A stretch of 64,000 bases of DNA from Pantoea rwandensis (GCF_000759475.1 NZ_CP009454.1:2108001-2172000); one strand, 5' to 3'; numbered from the stretch's first letter, positions 8,356 to 18,153 are shown. The notes: a model not told the origin generated them from the sequence alone. Numbers and translations: made by a program.

Positions 8356-10455
8356 ATGCCCCGACCCCTACCTATCGAACGTTATCGCAATATCGGCATC
8401 TCCGCGCACATCGATGCCGGCAAAACCACCACAACGGAGCGCATCCTGTTTTATACCGGAATGAGCCACAAGTTAGGTGAAGTGCACGATGGCGCGGCAA
8501 CCACCGACTGGATGGCGCAGGAGCAGGAGCGTGGAATTACCATCACCTCTGCGGCGGTGAGTTGTTATTGGCCGGGAATGGATGGCAGCTTTACGCCGCA
8601 CCGCATCAACATCATCGACACGCCCGGACACGTGGATTTCACCATCGAAGTGGAGCGATCCATGCGCGTGCTGGATGGCGCCGTCATGGTGTATGACGCT
8701 GTAGGTGGCGTGCAGCCGCAATCGGAAACCGTGTGGCGCCAGGCCAACAAGTATCATGTGCCGCGCATTGCTTTCGTTAACAAAATGGACCGCCAGGGCG
8801 CGGACTTCTTCCGCGTGGTACAGATGATGAAAGATCGTCTGCATGCCAACCCGGTGCCGATTGTGATTCCGATTGGTGCGGAAGAGCACTTCGCGGGCGT
8901 GGTCGATCTCAACAAGATGCGCGCCATCTATTGGGATGACGCCAGCCAGGGCATGACGTTCAGCTATGCGCCGATCCCTGATGAGTTGCAGGCGCTGGCC
9001 GCCGAATGGCGTGAGAATATGGTGGCCGCAGCGGCAGAAGCCAGTGAAGCGCTGATGGATCGCTATCTGGAGCAGGGTGATCTCAGCGAAGAAGAGGTCA
9101 TCGCGGGGTTACGTCATCGCACTTTGATTGGCGAGATCCAGCCGATGCTGTGTGGTAGCGCGTTCAAAAATAAAGGTGTGCAGCGCATGCTTGATGCCGT
9201 GATTGAGCTGATGCCTTCACCGCTGGACGTGCCGCCGGTTTCCGGTGTGAACGAAAAAGGCGAACACGATGAACGCCATGCTGATGACGATGAACCGTTC
9301 TCGGCGCTGGCCTTCAAACTGATGAGCGATCCCTATGTGGGCCAACTGACCTTTGTCCGCGTCTATTCAGGCGTGCTGCGCAAAGGCGACAGCGTGTGGA
9401 ATGCGGTGAAAGGGCGTAAGGAGCGCATCGGACGTATCGTGCAGATGCAGGCTAACGATCGCATCGAAATCGAGGAGATTCGTGCGGGTGATATCGCTGC
9501 CTGTGTCGGTTTGAAAGAGGTGACGACTGGCGAAACGCTGTGCGATCCCAATGCGGTGATCACGCTGGAACGCATGGAGTTCCCGGACCCGGTGATTTCT
9601 CTGTCGATTGAGCCGAAAACCAAGGCTGATCAGGAGAAAATGGGGCTGGCGTTGCAGCGTCTGGCCGCAGAAGATCCGTCATTCCGCCTGCACACCGATG
9701 AAGAGTCGGGCCAGACGATTATCTCCGGTATGGGTGAGTTGCATCTGGAGATCATCGTTGATCGCATGAAGCGTGAATTCGGTGTGGAAGCCAACATTGG
9801 TCGGCCACAGGTCACCTATCGCGAAACCATTCGTAAGACGGTTCGCGATGTGGAAGGCAAGTTTGTGCGTCAGTCGGGCGGTAAAGGACAGTATGGTCAT
9901 GTAGTGCTGACGCTGGAGCCGCAGGCAGCAGGCGTCGGTTTTGCCTTTGAAGATGCCACCAAAGGCGGCGTAGTGCCACGCGAGTTCATTCCTTCGGTGG
10001 AGAAGGGGATCCGTGAAGCGCTGAATAGTGGCGTACTGGCGGGTTATCCGGTGGTAGACCTTAAAGCCACGCTGACCTTTGGTTCGTATCATGACGTCGA
10101 CTCCTCGGAAATGGCGTTCCGCATGGCGGCGATTTTCGGTTTCAAAGCCGCTGCAAAACAGGCTGACCCGGTGATCCTTGAGCCGGTGATGCAGGTGGAA
10201 GTGGAGACGCCAGAAGAGTATGCCGGTGGTGTGATGGGCGATCTGTCCTCACGTCGCGGTACGCTGCAAGGCATGGACGAACGCTTTGGCGCTCGTATCA
10301 TTCGTGCGGAAGTGCCGTTATCGGAGATGTTTGGCTACGCCACCACGCTGCGATCCATGTCGCAGGGCCGTGCCACTTACAGTATGGAGTTTGCGCATTA
10401 CGCTGAAGCACCACGCAATGTGGCCGAGGAGATTATTGCGGCGCGTGCGGAGTAA
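8356..10455 (+). CDS. Elongation factor G, solitary second copy
   Basis: Translational GTPase of 699 residues, full EF-G length. G1 is AHIDAGKT (residues 17-24), G2 is RGITIT, G3 DTPGHVD, G4 NKMD and G5 GSAF. Domains II to V follow, including the conserved GKGQYGHV and GEL(H)[12 protein letters not shown] segments. The stand-alone setting, with no rpsL, rpsG or tuf beside it, marks it as a paralogue of the str-operon gene, which must be elsewhere. The ATG follows CTAAGGACGCATC. It could be a growth-condition-specific, recycling-specialised or fusidic-acid-tolerant EF-G; sequence alone does not decide. All five G motifs are intact, so it should be an active GTPase. Confidence 0.93.
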   Translation: MPRPLPIERYRNIGISAHIDAGKTTTTERILFYTGMSHKLGEVHDGAATTDWMAQEQERGITITSAAVSCYWPGMDGSFTPHRINIIDTPGHVDFTIEVERSMRVLDGAVMVYDAVGGVQPQSETVWRQANKYHVPRIAFVNKMDRQGADFFRVVQMMKDRLHANPVPIVIPIGAEEHFAGVVDLNKMRAIYWDDASQGMTFSYAPIPDELQALAAEWRENMVAAAAEASEALMDRYLEQGDLSEEEVIAGLRHRTLIGEIQPMLCGSAFKNKGVQRMLDAVIELMPSPLDVPPVSGVNEKGEHDERHADDDEPFSALAFKLMSDPYVGQLTFVRVYSGVLRKGDSVWNAVKGRKERIGRIVQMQANDRIEIEEIRAGDIAACVGLKEVTTGETLCDPNAVITLERMEFPDPVISLSIEPKTKADQEKMGLALQRLAAEDPSFRLHTDEESGQTIISGMGELHLEIIVDRMKREFGVEANIGRPQVTYRETIRKTVRDVEGKFVRQSGGKGQYGHVVLTLEPQAAGVGFAFEDATKGGVVPREFIPSVEKGIREALNSGVLAGYPVVDLKATLTFGSYHDVDSSEMAFRMAAIFGFKAAAKQADPVILEPVMQVEVETPEEYAGGVMGDLSSRRGTLQGMDERFGARIIRAEVPLSEMFGYATTLRSMSQGRATYSMEFAHYAEAPRNVAEEIIAARAE

Positions 10456-10462
10456 TTTTATC

Positions 10463-10480
10463 GGCGGCAGGGAAGCCGCC
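10463..10480 (+). terminator. Possible weak terminator after the EF-G gene
   Basis: GGCGGC-agggaa-GCCGCC stem-loop seven bases after the stop codon. It lacks a T-run, so it may only be an RNA-stabilising hairpin. Confidence 0.4.
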
Positions 10481-10561
10481 ACTTAATGCCCTTTCAGATC
10501 ATGACTCGTAAAGTACGCATGACAGCGCCGGATTGCAGATCGCCATAAATAGCGACCTTAC

Positions 10562-10650
10562 GGTTTTATTTCCCGCCTTAAATGATTTCATCACAACCTT
10601 TGCCACTATTGTCGTTTTACATTTATTTATCCGGATTTTAATAATTTAGC
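10562..10650 (+). promoter_or_regulatory. Conserved promoter block, copy 1
   Basis: This block before the first binding-protein gene matches a block at 12441-12518. Shared parts are GGT-TTATTTCCC, then TTGCCACTATT-TCGTTTTAC, then CCGGATTT-AATAATT. Parts of it recur before metQ (TTCATCACAAC...GTCG-TTTTAC, 26608-26630) and before the M20 gene (TTATCACTATT, about 29465). It is best read as promoter plus activator site; a CysB or Cbl site is a guess from the sulfur-related gene content. Confidence 0.55.
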
Positions 10651-10714
10651 GGAAATTAAAAACAGACCGAAATCGGACTGATTAAAAATAACACCTGCTA
10701 TCACCAAGGATAAT

Positions 10715-12328
10715 ATGAAAATAAATGCAATTTCTCTGGCACTGGGCCTCAGTTTGCTCAGCGGCGCACCTCACGTTGTTGCCGCCGATAAACCGGTGAC
10801 CGGTGGCAGTTTGACGGTGGGCGTAGAAACCGAACCCACCACTTTTAACCCGCAGCTGAACGGCCAGGACAAAGCCGAAATCACCCTGCGCAATTTCTGG
10901 GAATCGCTGTTGGCACGCCGTCCTGACGGCAGCTTTGTGCCCTGGTTGGCCGAAAGCTATCAGGTCAGCGAGGATAGCAAAACTTTCCGCTTTAACCTGC
11001 GCCGCGATGTCACCTTCTCCAACGGTGAAAAATTGGATGCAAACGCGGTGGCTGAAAACTTCCGTCAAACTCAGGTGGCGCAATACTGCGCCGGCACCAG
11101 TCTGTGCCTGATGGGATCGCACATCGACAAGATTGAAACGCCAGACGATCACACGCTGGTGATTACACTCAAAGAGGTCTATTCACCGTTCCTCTCTTTC
11201 GCAGCAGGGCTGCAGATCCTCTCTCCATCCAGCTGGAAATCATCGCAGTTGAAATCGGGCGGTCCAGAGATTGTGGGCACCGGGCCGTTTATTCTGCAAA
11301 GTTACGAGAAGGGTCAGCAGGTAACCTTCGTCAAGAACCCGAAATACCACTGGGCGCCAGCCACCGCTAAGCATCAGGGGCCAGCTTATCTTGACCGTGT
11401 GACCTATCGCTTCCTGCCAGAATCATCAGTGCGCACCGGCGCGTTGCTCTCTGGTCAGGTCGATGCCATTGAAGGCATTTCGGGTAACGATGCCGGTGAA
11501 TTCAAAGACAACAGCGATTTCACCTACCAGCACGCGCTCAATACCGGTACGCCGTACTCGCTGTTCCTCAACGTCGAGTATGGTCCCACGCAGGATGTGA
11601 AAGTGCGTCAGGCACTGCTGCAGGGGCTGGAAATCGACCCGCTGCTGAAATCAGTGTATCGCGGTGAACGTACGCGCGCATGGGGCATTACTTCGCCAAT
11701 TGATCCGCTGTATAACAATGAATTAGAAGGGAAATACGGCAATAACCCGGATGCTGCTAACAAGTTGCTGGATGAAGCGGGCTGGCAAACCCGTGACAGC
11801 GAAGGCTTCCGCACTAAAAATGGCGAACGCCTGCGCATTGAACTGATTCAGGCACAGGCCACGGTTCGTGACCAGCGTGACGTATTGTTGCAGGCGATTC
11901 AGGCTCAGGCGCGTCAACGTTTAGGCATCGATCTTAAACTCAACTACGTGGATTCCGGCACCTATGCGGACGTGCGCAAGAGCGGCAAATTCGGCACCAT
12001 TGCTAACTCCAACACGCCGACCGATGGCGTAGATATTGAGAATCACTATCGGCCGATAGCCCAGGGGGGTGCGATTAACTACAGTCGCGTCAACGATGCC
12101 AGTATCAATACCTTGCTGGATAAGGCGGCCGCAACGCTGGACTTGCAACAGCGCCGTCAGTTCTACAGTGAACTGCAACAGCGAGCACTGCCGCAGCTAG
12201 CCTTAGCGGTTCCGCTTTACGAACCGGAAGATCAATTGGCCTCCGCCAGCTATGTGCACGGTTACGGGTTCCGCAGTTATAAACAGATGCCGGAAAGCGT
12301 TTACGATGTGTGGTTAAGCAAACACTGA
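10715..12328 (+). CDS. ABC transporter substrate-binding protein (family 5), first paralogue
   Basis: Periplasmic binding protein of the DppA/OppA family, 537 residues. A Sec signal peptide covers residues 1-23 (cleavage near VVA-A). The mature part shows the family pattern: GGSLTVGVETEP, FVPWLAESYQ, FRFNLRRDVTFSNGE and GTGPF. It resembles the binding proteins linked to luciferase-like monooxygenases in Klebsiella more than true dipeptide carriers. It is followed by a GNAT gene and a second, very similar binding protein (13091-14704), with the permeases and ATPase further on. The two paralogues probably feed one transporter with different ligands or affinities. Ligand unknown; likely an organosulfur or modified amino-acid compound by context. 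Confidence 0.88.
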   Translation: MKINAISLALGLSLLSGAPHVVAADKPVTGGSLTVGVETEPTTFNPQLNGQDKAEITLRNFWESLLARRPDGSFVPWLAESYQVSEDSKTFRFNLRRDVTFSNGEKLDANAVAENFRQTQVAQYCAGTSLCLMGSHIDKIETPDDHTLVITLKEVYSPFLSFAAGLQILSPSSWKSSQLKSGGPEIVGTGPFILQSYEKGQQVTFVKNPKYHWAPATAKHQGPAYLDRVTYRFLPESSVRTGALLSGQVDAIEGISGNDAGEFKDNSDFTYQHALNTGTPYSLFLNVEYGPTQDVKVRQALLQGLEIDPLLKSVYRGERTRAWGITSPIDPLYNNELEGKYGNNPDAANKLLDEAGWQTRDSEGFRTKNGERLRIELIQAQATVRDQRDVLLQAIQAQARQRLGIDLKLNYVDSGTYADVRKSGKFGTIANSNTPTDGVDIENHYRPIAQGGAINYSRVNDASINTLLDKAAATLDLQQRRQFYSELQQRALPQLALAVPLYEPEDQLASASYVHGYGFRSYKQMPESVYDVWLSKH

Positions 12329-12341
12329 TCCATAAAACGAT

Positions 12342-12418
12342 TTGTAGCGGCATGATTTATTGCGCGTGTATGAAAAGCAGCTTTATTGCTCATCGGCGCG
12401 CGATAAATTTTGCCGCTA
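12342..12418. repeat. REP-like palindromic pair, copy A
   Basis: Degenerate inverted pair TTGTAGCGGCATGATTTATTGCGCG ... GCGCGCGATAAATTTTGCCGCTA after the first binding-protein gene. It belongs to the GTAGCGGCGCGATTTATCGCGC family also found at 19586, 34190, 48349 and 49107. It could form a hairpin that protects or ends the upstream mRNA. Confidence 0.6.
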
Positions 12419-12440
12419 TGCTGCGTGCCGAATAAAATGA

Positions 12441-12518
12441 GGGTGTTATTTCCCATTATTAACAAATCGATTGCCACTATTCTCGTTTTACTTTAATTCC
12501 CCGGATTTCAATAATTCC
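12441..12518 (+). promoter_or_regulatory. Conserved promoter block, copy 2
   Basis: Counterpart of the block at 10562-10650, ending 27 bases before the GNAT start. The likeness (TTGCCACTATT-TCGTTTTAC, CCGGATTT-AATAATT) suggests the promoter was duplicated together with the binding-protein gene. It gives the GNAT-SBP-permease-ATPase-monooxygenase genes their own start site. Confidence 0.55.
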
Positions 12519-12545
12519 CTGAAGATTAATTCAGGAAACTCGCAG

Positions 12546-13061
12546 ATGAGCCAATCTATTCAGGTCGCAACTCCCGACGATGCCGAAGAAATATTTGCCC
12601 TGTTACAACGGGCGTACGCCTCGCTGGTGGCGCTGGATGTGCATTTCACCATCTCGCAGGGCAACGTGGAGCAAGTCCGTCGCGTCATTGAACAGGAAAC
12701 CGTATTGGTGCTACGCAAATGGAAGCGGGCGGTGGCGACCGTGACGGTACGTTTTCCATGGCAGCAAGAGACGGATGCGCCTTCCTCATTGCCGTTTATC
12801 CACTGGTTTGCCGTGGACCCCGATTACAAGGGGCAGGGCTATGGCCGTGAAATCATCAGCTACGCCGAAGACACACTGCTGAAACAGACACTGAAAGCAC
12901 CGGGTGTTTATCTGGCGACGGCCACCAAACATCCGTGGTTGAGCGAGCTTTATCTGCGTCGTGGCTATCAGCCTTTCTATCATCGTACCAATGCGTTGGG
13001 CGAAGCGCTGGTGTTCCTGAAAAAGGAATTCCACCCGCAGCCCATCGCCAATATTGCCTGA
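12546..13061 (+). CDS. GNAT family N-acetyltransferase
   Basis: Acetyl-CoA-dependent acetyltransferase of 171 residues. The acetyl-CoA pocket motif appears as FAVDPDYKGQGYGREII (Q/RxxGxG/A type) near residue 100, and a C-terminal LYLRRGYQPFYHR follows, both standard for GNAT. The frame is open from 12471, but ATG 12546 has AGGAAACTCGCAG before it and gives a normal N-terminus. It sits between two copies of a binding-protein gene and upstream of a flavin monooxygenase. In the B. subtilis S-substituted-cysteine pathway a GNAT enzyme N-acetylates the substrate before C-S cleavage; this gene could play that part. Substrate inferred only from neighbours. Confidence 0.87.
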   Translation: MSQSIQVATPDDAEEIFALLQRAYASLVALDVHFTISQGNVEQVRRVIEQETVLVLRKWKRAVATVTVRFPWQQETDAPSSLPFIHWFAVDPDYKGQGYGREIISYAEDTLLKQTLKAPGVYLATATKHPWLSELYLRRGYQPFYHRTNALGEALVFLKKEFHPQPIANIA

Positions 13062-13090
13062 TTTACCGGATTTAAAATAACAGGGACATT

Positions 13091-14704
13091 ATGAAAGCGA
13101 ATTCAATCACGCTCGCTCTGGGGCTGGCGTGCCTGCTGATCACCACGGCGACGTTGGCCGCAGAACAACCGCGCAGTGGCGGTTCACTCACCTATGGCGT
13201 GGAAACTGAACCGGCACCGTTAAACCCGCAGTTAAATGGGCAGTCAAAAGCGGAAGTCACGCTGCGTAATGTGTGGGAATCACTGCTGGCGCGACGCACC
13301 GATGGCAGTTTTGTGCCGTGGCTGGCGACAGGTTACGAAGTCAGCCCGGACGCGAAAACCTATCGATTCACGCTGCGTCGTGACGTCACTTTCTCGAACG
13401 GTGAGAAACTGAATAGCCGCGCGGTGGCGGAGAACTTCCGCCAGGTTCAGGATCCAAAATACTGCGCCGGAACCAGCATTTGCGCCCTGAGCGCACGCAT
13501 TGCCAGCGTTGAGACACCCGATAACGACACCGTGGTGATCACCCTAAAAGAGGGTTATGCGCCATTCCTCTCGTTTGCCGCAAAGCTGCAGATTCTGGCT
13601 CCCGCTAGCTGGCACTCCCCACAGCTCAAAGCGGGCGGTAAAGATATCGCCGGGACCGGACCTTTTATCATCGAAAGCTACGAAAAGGGGCAGCAGCTAA
13701 CACTGGTGCGCAATCCACACTACAACTGGGCTCCGGCGACGGCACATCACCAGGGTCCGGCATATCTGGAACGGGTGACGTACCGCTTCCTGCCAGAATC
13801 CTCGGTACGTACCGGCGCGTTGCTTTCCGGACAGTTGGATGTGATTGAAGGCATCTCGGGGAATGATGCCAGCGAGTTTAAAGACAGTGCGGATTTCACC
13901 TATCAGCACGCCCTCAACACCGGTACACCCTATTCGTTATTTCTCAACGTGGAGTATGGCCCTACGCAGGATGTGAAGGTGCGTCAGGCGCTGCTACAAG
14001 GGTTGGATATCGATCCGTTGCTGAAGTCGGTGTATCGCGGCGAACGTACCCGAGCGTGGGGCATCACCTCACCCGTGGACCCGCTCTACAACAACGATCT
14101 GGAAGGGCAGTACGGCAACAACCCGACGGCGGCCAATAAACTGCTCGATGAAGCGGGATGGCAAACCCGTGATAGTGACGGTTTCCGCACCAAAGCGGGT
14201 CAGCGCTTGAGCATTGAAGTAATTCAGGCGCAGGCCACGGTGCGCGATCAGCGTGATGTGTTGCTACAGGCGATTCAGGCACAGGCACGTCAACGTCTCG
14301 GTGTCGAAATCAAACTGCGTTATGTCGATTCCGGCACCTATGCCGAGGTGCGTAACAGCGGCCACTTCGGTTCTATCGCTAACTCTAATACCGAAACCGA
14401 CGGTATCGACATTGAAAACCACTATCGCCCGGTCAATGCCGGCGGGGCGATCAACTACAGCCGGGTAAATAGTCCGGAAATCAATGGCTGGCTCGATCAG
14501 GCTGCCGCCACCCTGGATATCAACCAACGCCGCAAGTTCTACAGCCAGCTGCAGCACTATGCACTGGCGCAGCAGGCTTTGGCGATTCCGTTGTATGAAC
14601 CGGAAGACCAGATTGCGGCAGCCCGCTATGTGCACGGTGCAGGTTTCCGCAGTTATAAGCAGATGCCGGAGAACGCTTACGACATCTGGCTAAGTGACCA
14701 TTAA
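13091..14704 (+). CDS. ABC transporter substrate-binding protein (family 5), second paralogue
   Basis: Periplasmic DppA-type binding protein of exactly the same length (537) as the one at 10715. The two are nearly identical over long stretches (for example SSVRTGALLSGQ, HALNTGTPYSLFLNVEYGP and ERTRAWGITSP), with many silent differences at the DNA level, so the duplication is not recent and both are under selection. Signal peptide 1-24 (TATLA-A). ATG after a CAGGGACATT leader. It is followed after 13 bases by the first permease gene, so this copy is the operon's proper binding protein. Confidence 0.88.
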   Translation: MKANSITLALGLACLLITTATLAAEQPRSGGSLTYGVETEPAPLNPQLNGQSKAEVTLRNVWESLLARRTDGSFVPWLATGYEVSPDAKTYRFTLRRDVTFSNGEKLNSRAVAENFRQVQDPKYCAGTSICALSARIASVETPDNDTVVITLKEGYAPFLSFAAKLQILAPASWHSPQLKAGGKDIAGTGPFIIESYEKGQQLTLVRNPHYNWAPATAHHQGPAYLERVTYRFLPESSVRTGALLSGQLDVIEGISGNDASEFKDSADFTYQHALNTGTPYSLFLNVEYGPTQDVKVRQALLQGLDIDPLLKSVYRGERTRAWGITSPVDPLYNNDLEGQYGNNPTAANKLLDEAGWQTRDSDGFRTKAGQRLSIEVIQAQATVRDQRDVLLQAIQAQARQRLGVEIKLRYVDSGTYAEVRNSGHFGSIANSNTETDGIDIENHYRPVNAGGAINYSRVNSPEINGWLDQAAATLDINQRRKFYSQLQHYALAQQALAIPLYEPEDQIAAARYVHGAGFRSYKQMPENAYDIWLSDH

Positions 14705-14717
14705 TCAGGAGGCGAAG

Positions 14718-15710
14718 ATGAGTCTGGAAAGCATCGTAACCCGCGCACCACGACCGCGTAAGCCGGCCCTCTGGCGCGGTGAACTGTCGCGCCGCATTAT
14801 CGGCCGCTTGCTGGGAGGTGTGCTGGTGCTGTGGGCTGCCGTCTCACTGGCCTTCCTCGGTGTGCATTTAGCACCCGGTGATATCGTCAGCTTGCTGATT
14901 GGTGAGCAGGTACGCACCCCGGCGATTGAAGCGGCGATCCGAGCCGAATGGGGGCTGAACGAGCCGCTGTGGTGGCAGTATCTGCACTACCTGTGGCGAG
15001 TACTGCACGGCGATTTTGGCCGTTCCTACATGCTCAATACAGAAGTCAGCCATCTGCTGGCGACCCAGCTGTGGCCGACCATCAAGCTCACGCTGGCGGC
15101 ACTGCTGGTGAGCATCATTTTCGCCGTGGCCGTTGCTGTGGGAACGGCACATCGCCGTATCGGGCGCCGTGTTGCCAACAGCGTTGAGCTATTACTGGCG
15201 TCCACACCTTCTTTCTGGATGGGCATCGTGTTGCTGTTTATTTTTAGCTTCACGCTGCGCTGGTTCCCGGTGGCTGGCGATCGATCGTTATCTTCGCTGG
15301 TGTTGCCGGCGCTGGCGCTGGGACTGGCACAAGGTGCGGTGGTTGCACAGCTGCTGCGACGTGAACTGGAACGCGCTTTGGATGCCCCGTTCACACTGAC
15401 ACTGCGCGCCTGGGGCGTGGGGGAAACCACCATACGTTTGCGCCATGCGCTGCGCCATGCTGCGTTACCCGCGGTGACCTTAACCGGCTGGCTGGTGGGG
15501 GGCTTGCTGAGCGGCGCGGTGATCACGGAACAGGTGTTTGGTCGCCCTGGCCTCGGCAAGCTGACCGTTGATGCCGTGTTAGCCAAAGACCTGCCCGTGG
15601 TGCTGGCGGTGGCGATTCTCTCGGCGCTGATCTACGTGGTGATGAGTACGCTGGTCGATATCCTGTCGTTGTGGATCGACCCGCGTCTGCGTGGGGAGAA
15701 CAAATCATGA
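14718..15710 (+). CDS. ABC transporter permease, DppB type
   Basis: Inner-membrane permease of 330 residues in the oligopeptide/dipeptide family. It has the N-terminal first helix (LLGGVLVLWAAVSLAFLGVHLAPGD), the GEQ..TPAIEAAIRAEWGLNEPL loop of the DppB N-terminal domain, and five further hydrophobic segments. The ATPase-coupling EAA loop lies around RAWGVGETTIRLRHALRHAALP. ATG 14718 has a near-perfect AGGAGGCGAAG site; the upstream in-frame codons overlap the previous gene. Its stop overlaps the start of the next permease (ATGA). Confidence 0.9.
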   Translation: MSLESIVTRAPRPRKPALWRGELSRRIIGRLLGGVLVLWAAVSLAFLGVHLAPGDIVSLLIGEQVRTPAIEAAIRAEWGLNEPLWWQYLHYLWRVLHGDFGRSYMLNTEVSHLLATQLWPTIKLTLAALLVSIIFAVAVAVGTAHRRIGRRVANSVELLLASTPSFWMGIVLLFIFSFTLRWFPVAGDRSLSSLVLPALALGLAQGAVVAQLLRRELERALDAPFTLTLRAWGVGETTIRLRHALRHAALPAVTLTGWLVGGLLSGAVITEQVFGRPGLGKLTVDAVLAKDLPVVLAVAILSALIYVVMSTLVDILSLWIDPRLRGENKS

Positions 15711-16540
15711 TTGCCGCATTGCAAAGGCTACCCGCCACATTACCCAGCGCGGTCTGGCTGGCACTGCTTTACCTGGTATTACTCGCCATCGCGGTGATAG
15801 CACCAGGTGTGCTCACCCACAGCGATCCGCTGTTAGCCGATCCGGTCAATGCCCAGTTGCCACCTTCCGCCACACATTGGCTGGGCACCGATCAGCTTGG
15901 ACGCGATCTGCTGACTCGCGTCATTTACGGTAGCCGCTATTCGCTGTTGATCAGCGTGGCCGCCATGGCCTTGGCTGTGGTGTTTGGCACCTTACTGGGT
16001 CTGCTTGCCGCGCTGGCGCGTGGTGTGATCGATGAGCTGTTAAGCCGTGCGGTGGACGTGATCTCCGCCTTTCCGGATCTGCTGCTGGCACTGATGCTAA
16101 TCGCCTTTACCGGGCCAGGAACCAATAACCTGATCATTGCTTTAGGCGTGGCGTCGGTGCCGCGCTTTGCCCGCGTGGTGCGTGCACAAACCTATACGGT
16201 GATGACCTCTGGGTACGTCGAGCAGGCGCGTACATTTGGCTTGTCACGCTTCACTTTGATCACTCGCCATATTCTGCCACATGCCATCGCGCAGGTGCCG
16301 GCCTTAGCCACGTTGGGTCTCGGCACTGCCATTATCGGCACCGCCGGGTTGAGCTTTCTCGGCATGGGGCCGCAACCGCCGACGGCTGAATGGGGCTTGA
16401 TGCTGGCGGAAGGGCGTAACTATCTGCGCAATGCCTGGTGGATTGCCGTATGGCCGGGGGTGTTTATCACCCTGACCGTGATTGCGGTGAATACGCTGGG
16501 CCGCTATTGGCAGGCCCGTTTTGAAGGGAGAAGCGCATGA
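15707..16540 (+). CDS. ABC transporter permease, DppC type
   Basis: Second transmembrane subunit, 277 residues. It shows the DppC hallmarks: a first helix near residues 15-35, then HWLGTDQLGRDLLTRVIYGSRYSL, and the EAA loop near EQARTFGLSRFTLITRHILPHA. About six hydrophobic segments are visible. Start and stop both overlap neighbours by four bases (ATGA), indicating translational coupling with the DppB-like subunit and the ATPase. Confidence 0.9.
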   Translation: MIAALQRLPATLPSAVWLALLYLVLLAIAVIAPGVLTHSDPLLADPVNAQLPPSATHWLGTDQLGRDLLTRVIYGSRYSLLISVAAMALAVVFGTLLGLLAALARGVIDELLSRAVDVISAFPDLLLALMLIAFTGPGTNNLIIALGVASVPRFARVVRAQTYTVMTSGYVEQARTFGLSRFTLITRHILPHAIAQVPALATLGLGTAIIGTAGLSFLGMGPQPPTAEWGLMLAEGRNYLRNAWWIAVWPGVFITLTVIAVNTLGRYWQARFEGRSA

Positions 16541-18141
16541 GCCAGCCATTTATTGATATTCAAAATCTCAGCATTCGCTTTGGCCCACAGCAGGTGGTGA
16601 AAAATCTCAACCTACAGGTATGGCCAGGTGAATCGGTGGCGCTGGTAGGGGAATCTGGATCGGGTAAAACCCTGACCGCACGCAGTTTGCTTGGCCTGTT
16701 GCCCGAGGGGGCGGAGATCAGTGCAGACCGCTTCATGATTGATGGTCGCGATATGCGCAAGGCTAACCGCGCTGACTGGCGCGCACTGCGCGGTCGTCGC
16801 ATCGGCTATGTATTGCAGGATGCGCTGGTTTCACTCGATCCGTTGCGCCGGATTGGACAACAGCTGAGCGATGCACTGAATGCCGCTGGGCATCGTGAAG
16901 GGATTGAGGAAAAGAGTCTGTCCCTGCTGAAAGCGGCAGGTATTCATGATGCCGAGAGTCGCCTGGCGCGCTATCCGCACCAACTCTCCGGTGGCCAGCG
17001 CCAGCGCGCGTTGATCGCCACGGCATTGGCGGGCAGTCCGATGCTCTTGATTGCAGACGAACCCACCACCGCGCTGGATATGACCGTGCAGCGCCAGATT
17101 TTGCAGCTGCTGGCACAACGCCGTCGCGAGGGTCATGGCCTGCTGCTGATCAGCCACGACCTGGCGGTGGTGGCTGAGCTGGCGGATCGTGTGCTGGTGA
17201 TGCGCGATGGTGAAGTGGTGGAGCAGGGTGAGAGTGGCCCGCTGCTGCAGCGCCCGCAGCATGCCTGGACGCAACGCCTATTGCGCGCGGTGCCCACACC
17301 GGCCACCCGTGGGTTGCGCCTGAGTGCCGCAGAACCCACGCCGCTGCCGCCACGTCCACAGCCGGGTCATGCACCGTGGCTGCAGGGCATTAACCTGAAT
17401 AAAGCCTATGGCGATCGGCAGGTGCTGAACAACATCAATTTCACACTGCATTCCGGGGAAACCTTGGGTGTGGTCGGAGAATCTGGATCGGGCAAAACTT
17501 CGTTAGTGAAAGTGGTGATGGGCTTAACCGAACCCGACAGTGGCACGCTGCAACTTGAAGGCGAACGCTGGGACCGCCTGCCAGAGAAAGCCCGTCGCGC
17601 ACGTCGTGCTCGCTTACAACTGATCGCGCAGGACCCGTTCAGCTCTTTCGATCCACGCTACACGGTCGAGAAAATCATCGGTGAAAGTCTCGACAGCGTG
17701 GGGATTTATGGCGACGCACGGCGTCAGCGCGTGCGGCAACTGCTGGATGAAGTGCAGCTTGGCGATCGCTTCCTGCAACGCTATCCACAACAGCTGTCAG
17801 GTGGGCAACGGCAACGTGTGGCGATTGCCCGCGCCTTCGCCCCCAATCCGGCACTGTTAGTGGCGGATGAACCCGTCAGCGCATTGGATGTGTCGGTGCA
17901 GGCACAGGTGCTGGATCTGCTGGCAGAGATGCAGGCCGAGCATGGCACCGCACTGCTGTTTATCTCCCACGACCTTGGCGTGATCCAGCATCTGGCGGAT
18001 CGCGTGCTGGTGATGCAAAACGGTCAAATCGTCGAGAGCGGGGCGCTAACGCAAGTCTTTGCCGCCCCACAGCATCCGTGGACACAAAAACTACTTCAGG
18101 CGCTGCCGGTCATCCCTGACTGGCAGCCCGCACACGTATAA
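16537..18141 (+). CDS. Fused two-domain ABC transporter ATPase (DppD-DppF type)
   Basis: ATP-hydrolysing subunit of 534 residues with two complete nucleotide-binding domains in one chain. Domain 1: Walker A GESGSGKT at 38-45, signature LSGGQ at 150-154, Walker B LLIADEP. Domain 2: Walker A GESGSGKT at 314-321, a second LSGGQRQR and LLVADEPVSALD. Dipeptide transporters usually use two separate proteins (DppD and DppF); the fusion is common in related systems such as GsiA. It drives import through the two permeases just upstream. Confidence 0.92.
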   Translation: MSQPFIDIQNLSIRFGPQQVVKNLNLQVWPGESVALVGESGSGKTLTARSLLGLLPEGAEISADRFMIDGRDMRKANRADWRALRGRRIGYVLQDALVSLDPLRRIGQQLSDALNAAGHREGIEEKSLSLLKAAGIHDAESRLARYPHQLSGGQRQRALIATALAGSPMLLIADEPTTALDMTVQRQILQLLAQRRREGHGLLLISHDLAVVAELADRVLVMRDGEVVEQGESGPLLQRPQHAWTQRLLRAVPTPATRGLRLSAAEPTPLPPRPQPGHAPWLQGINLNKAYGDRQVLNNINFTLHSGETLGVVGESGSGKTSLVKVVMGLTEPDSGTLQLEGERWDRLPEKARRARRARLQLIAQDPFSSFDPRYTVEKIIGESLDSVGIYGDARRQRVRQLLDEVQLGDRFLQRYPQQLSGGQRQRVAIARAFAPNPALLVADEPVSALDVSVQAQVLDLLAEMQAEHGTALLFISHDLGVIQHLADRVLVMQNGQIVESGALTQVFAAPQHPWTQKLLQALPVIPDWQPAHV

Positions 18142-18153
18142 GAGGAGCACGAC

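Noticed and set aside
15026..15586. 186-codon minus-strand frame
   Set aside because: Antisense shadow of the DppB-type permease; Ser/Arg/Pro-rich composition and no family likeness.
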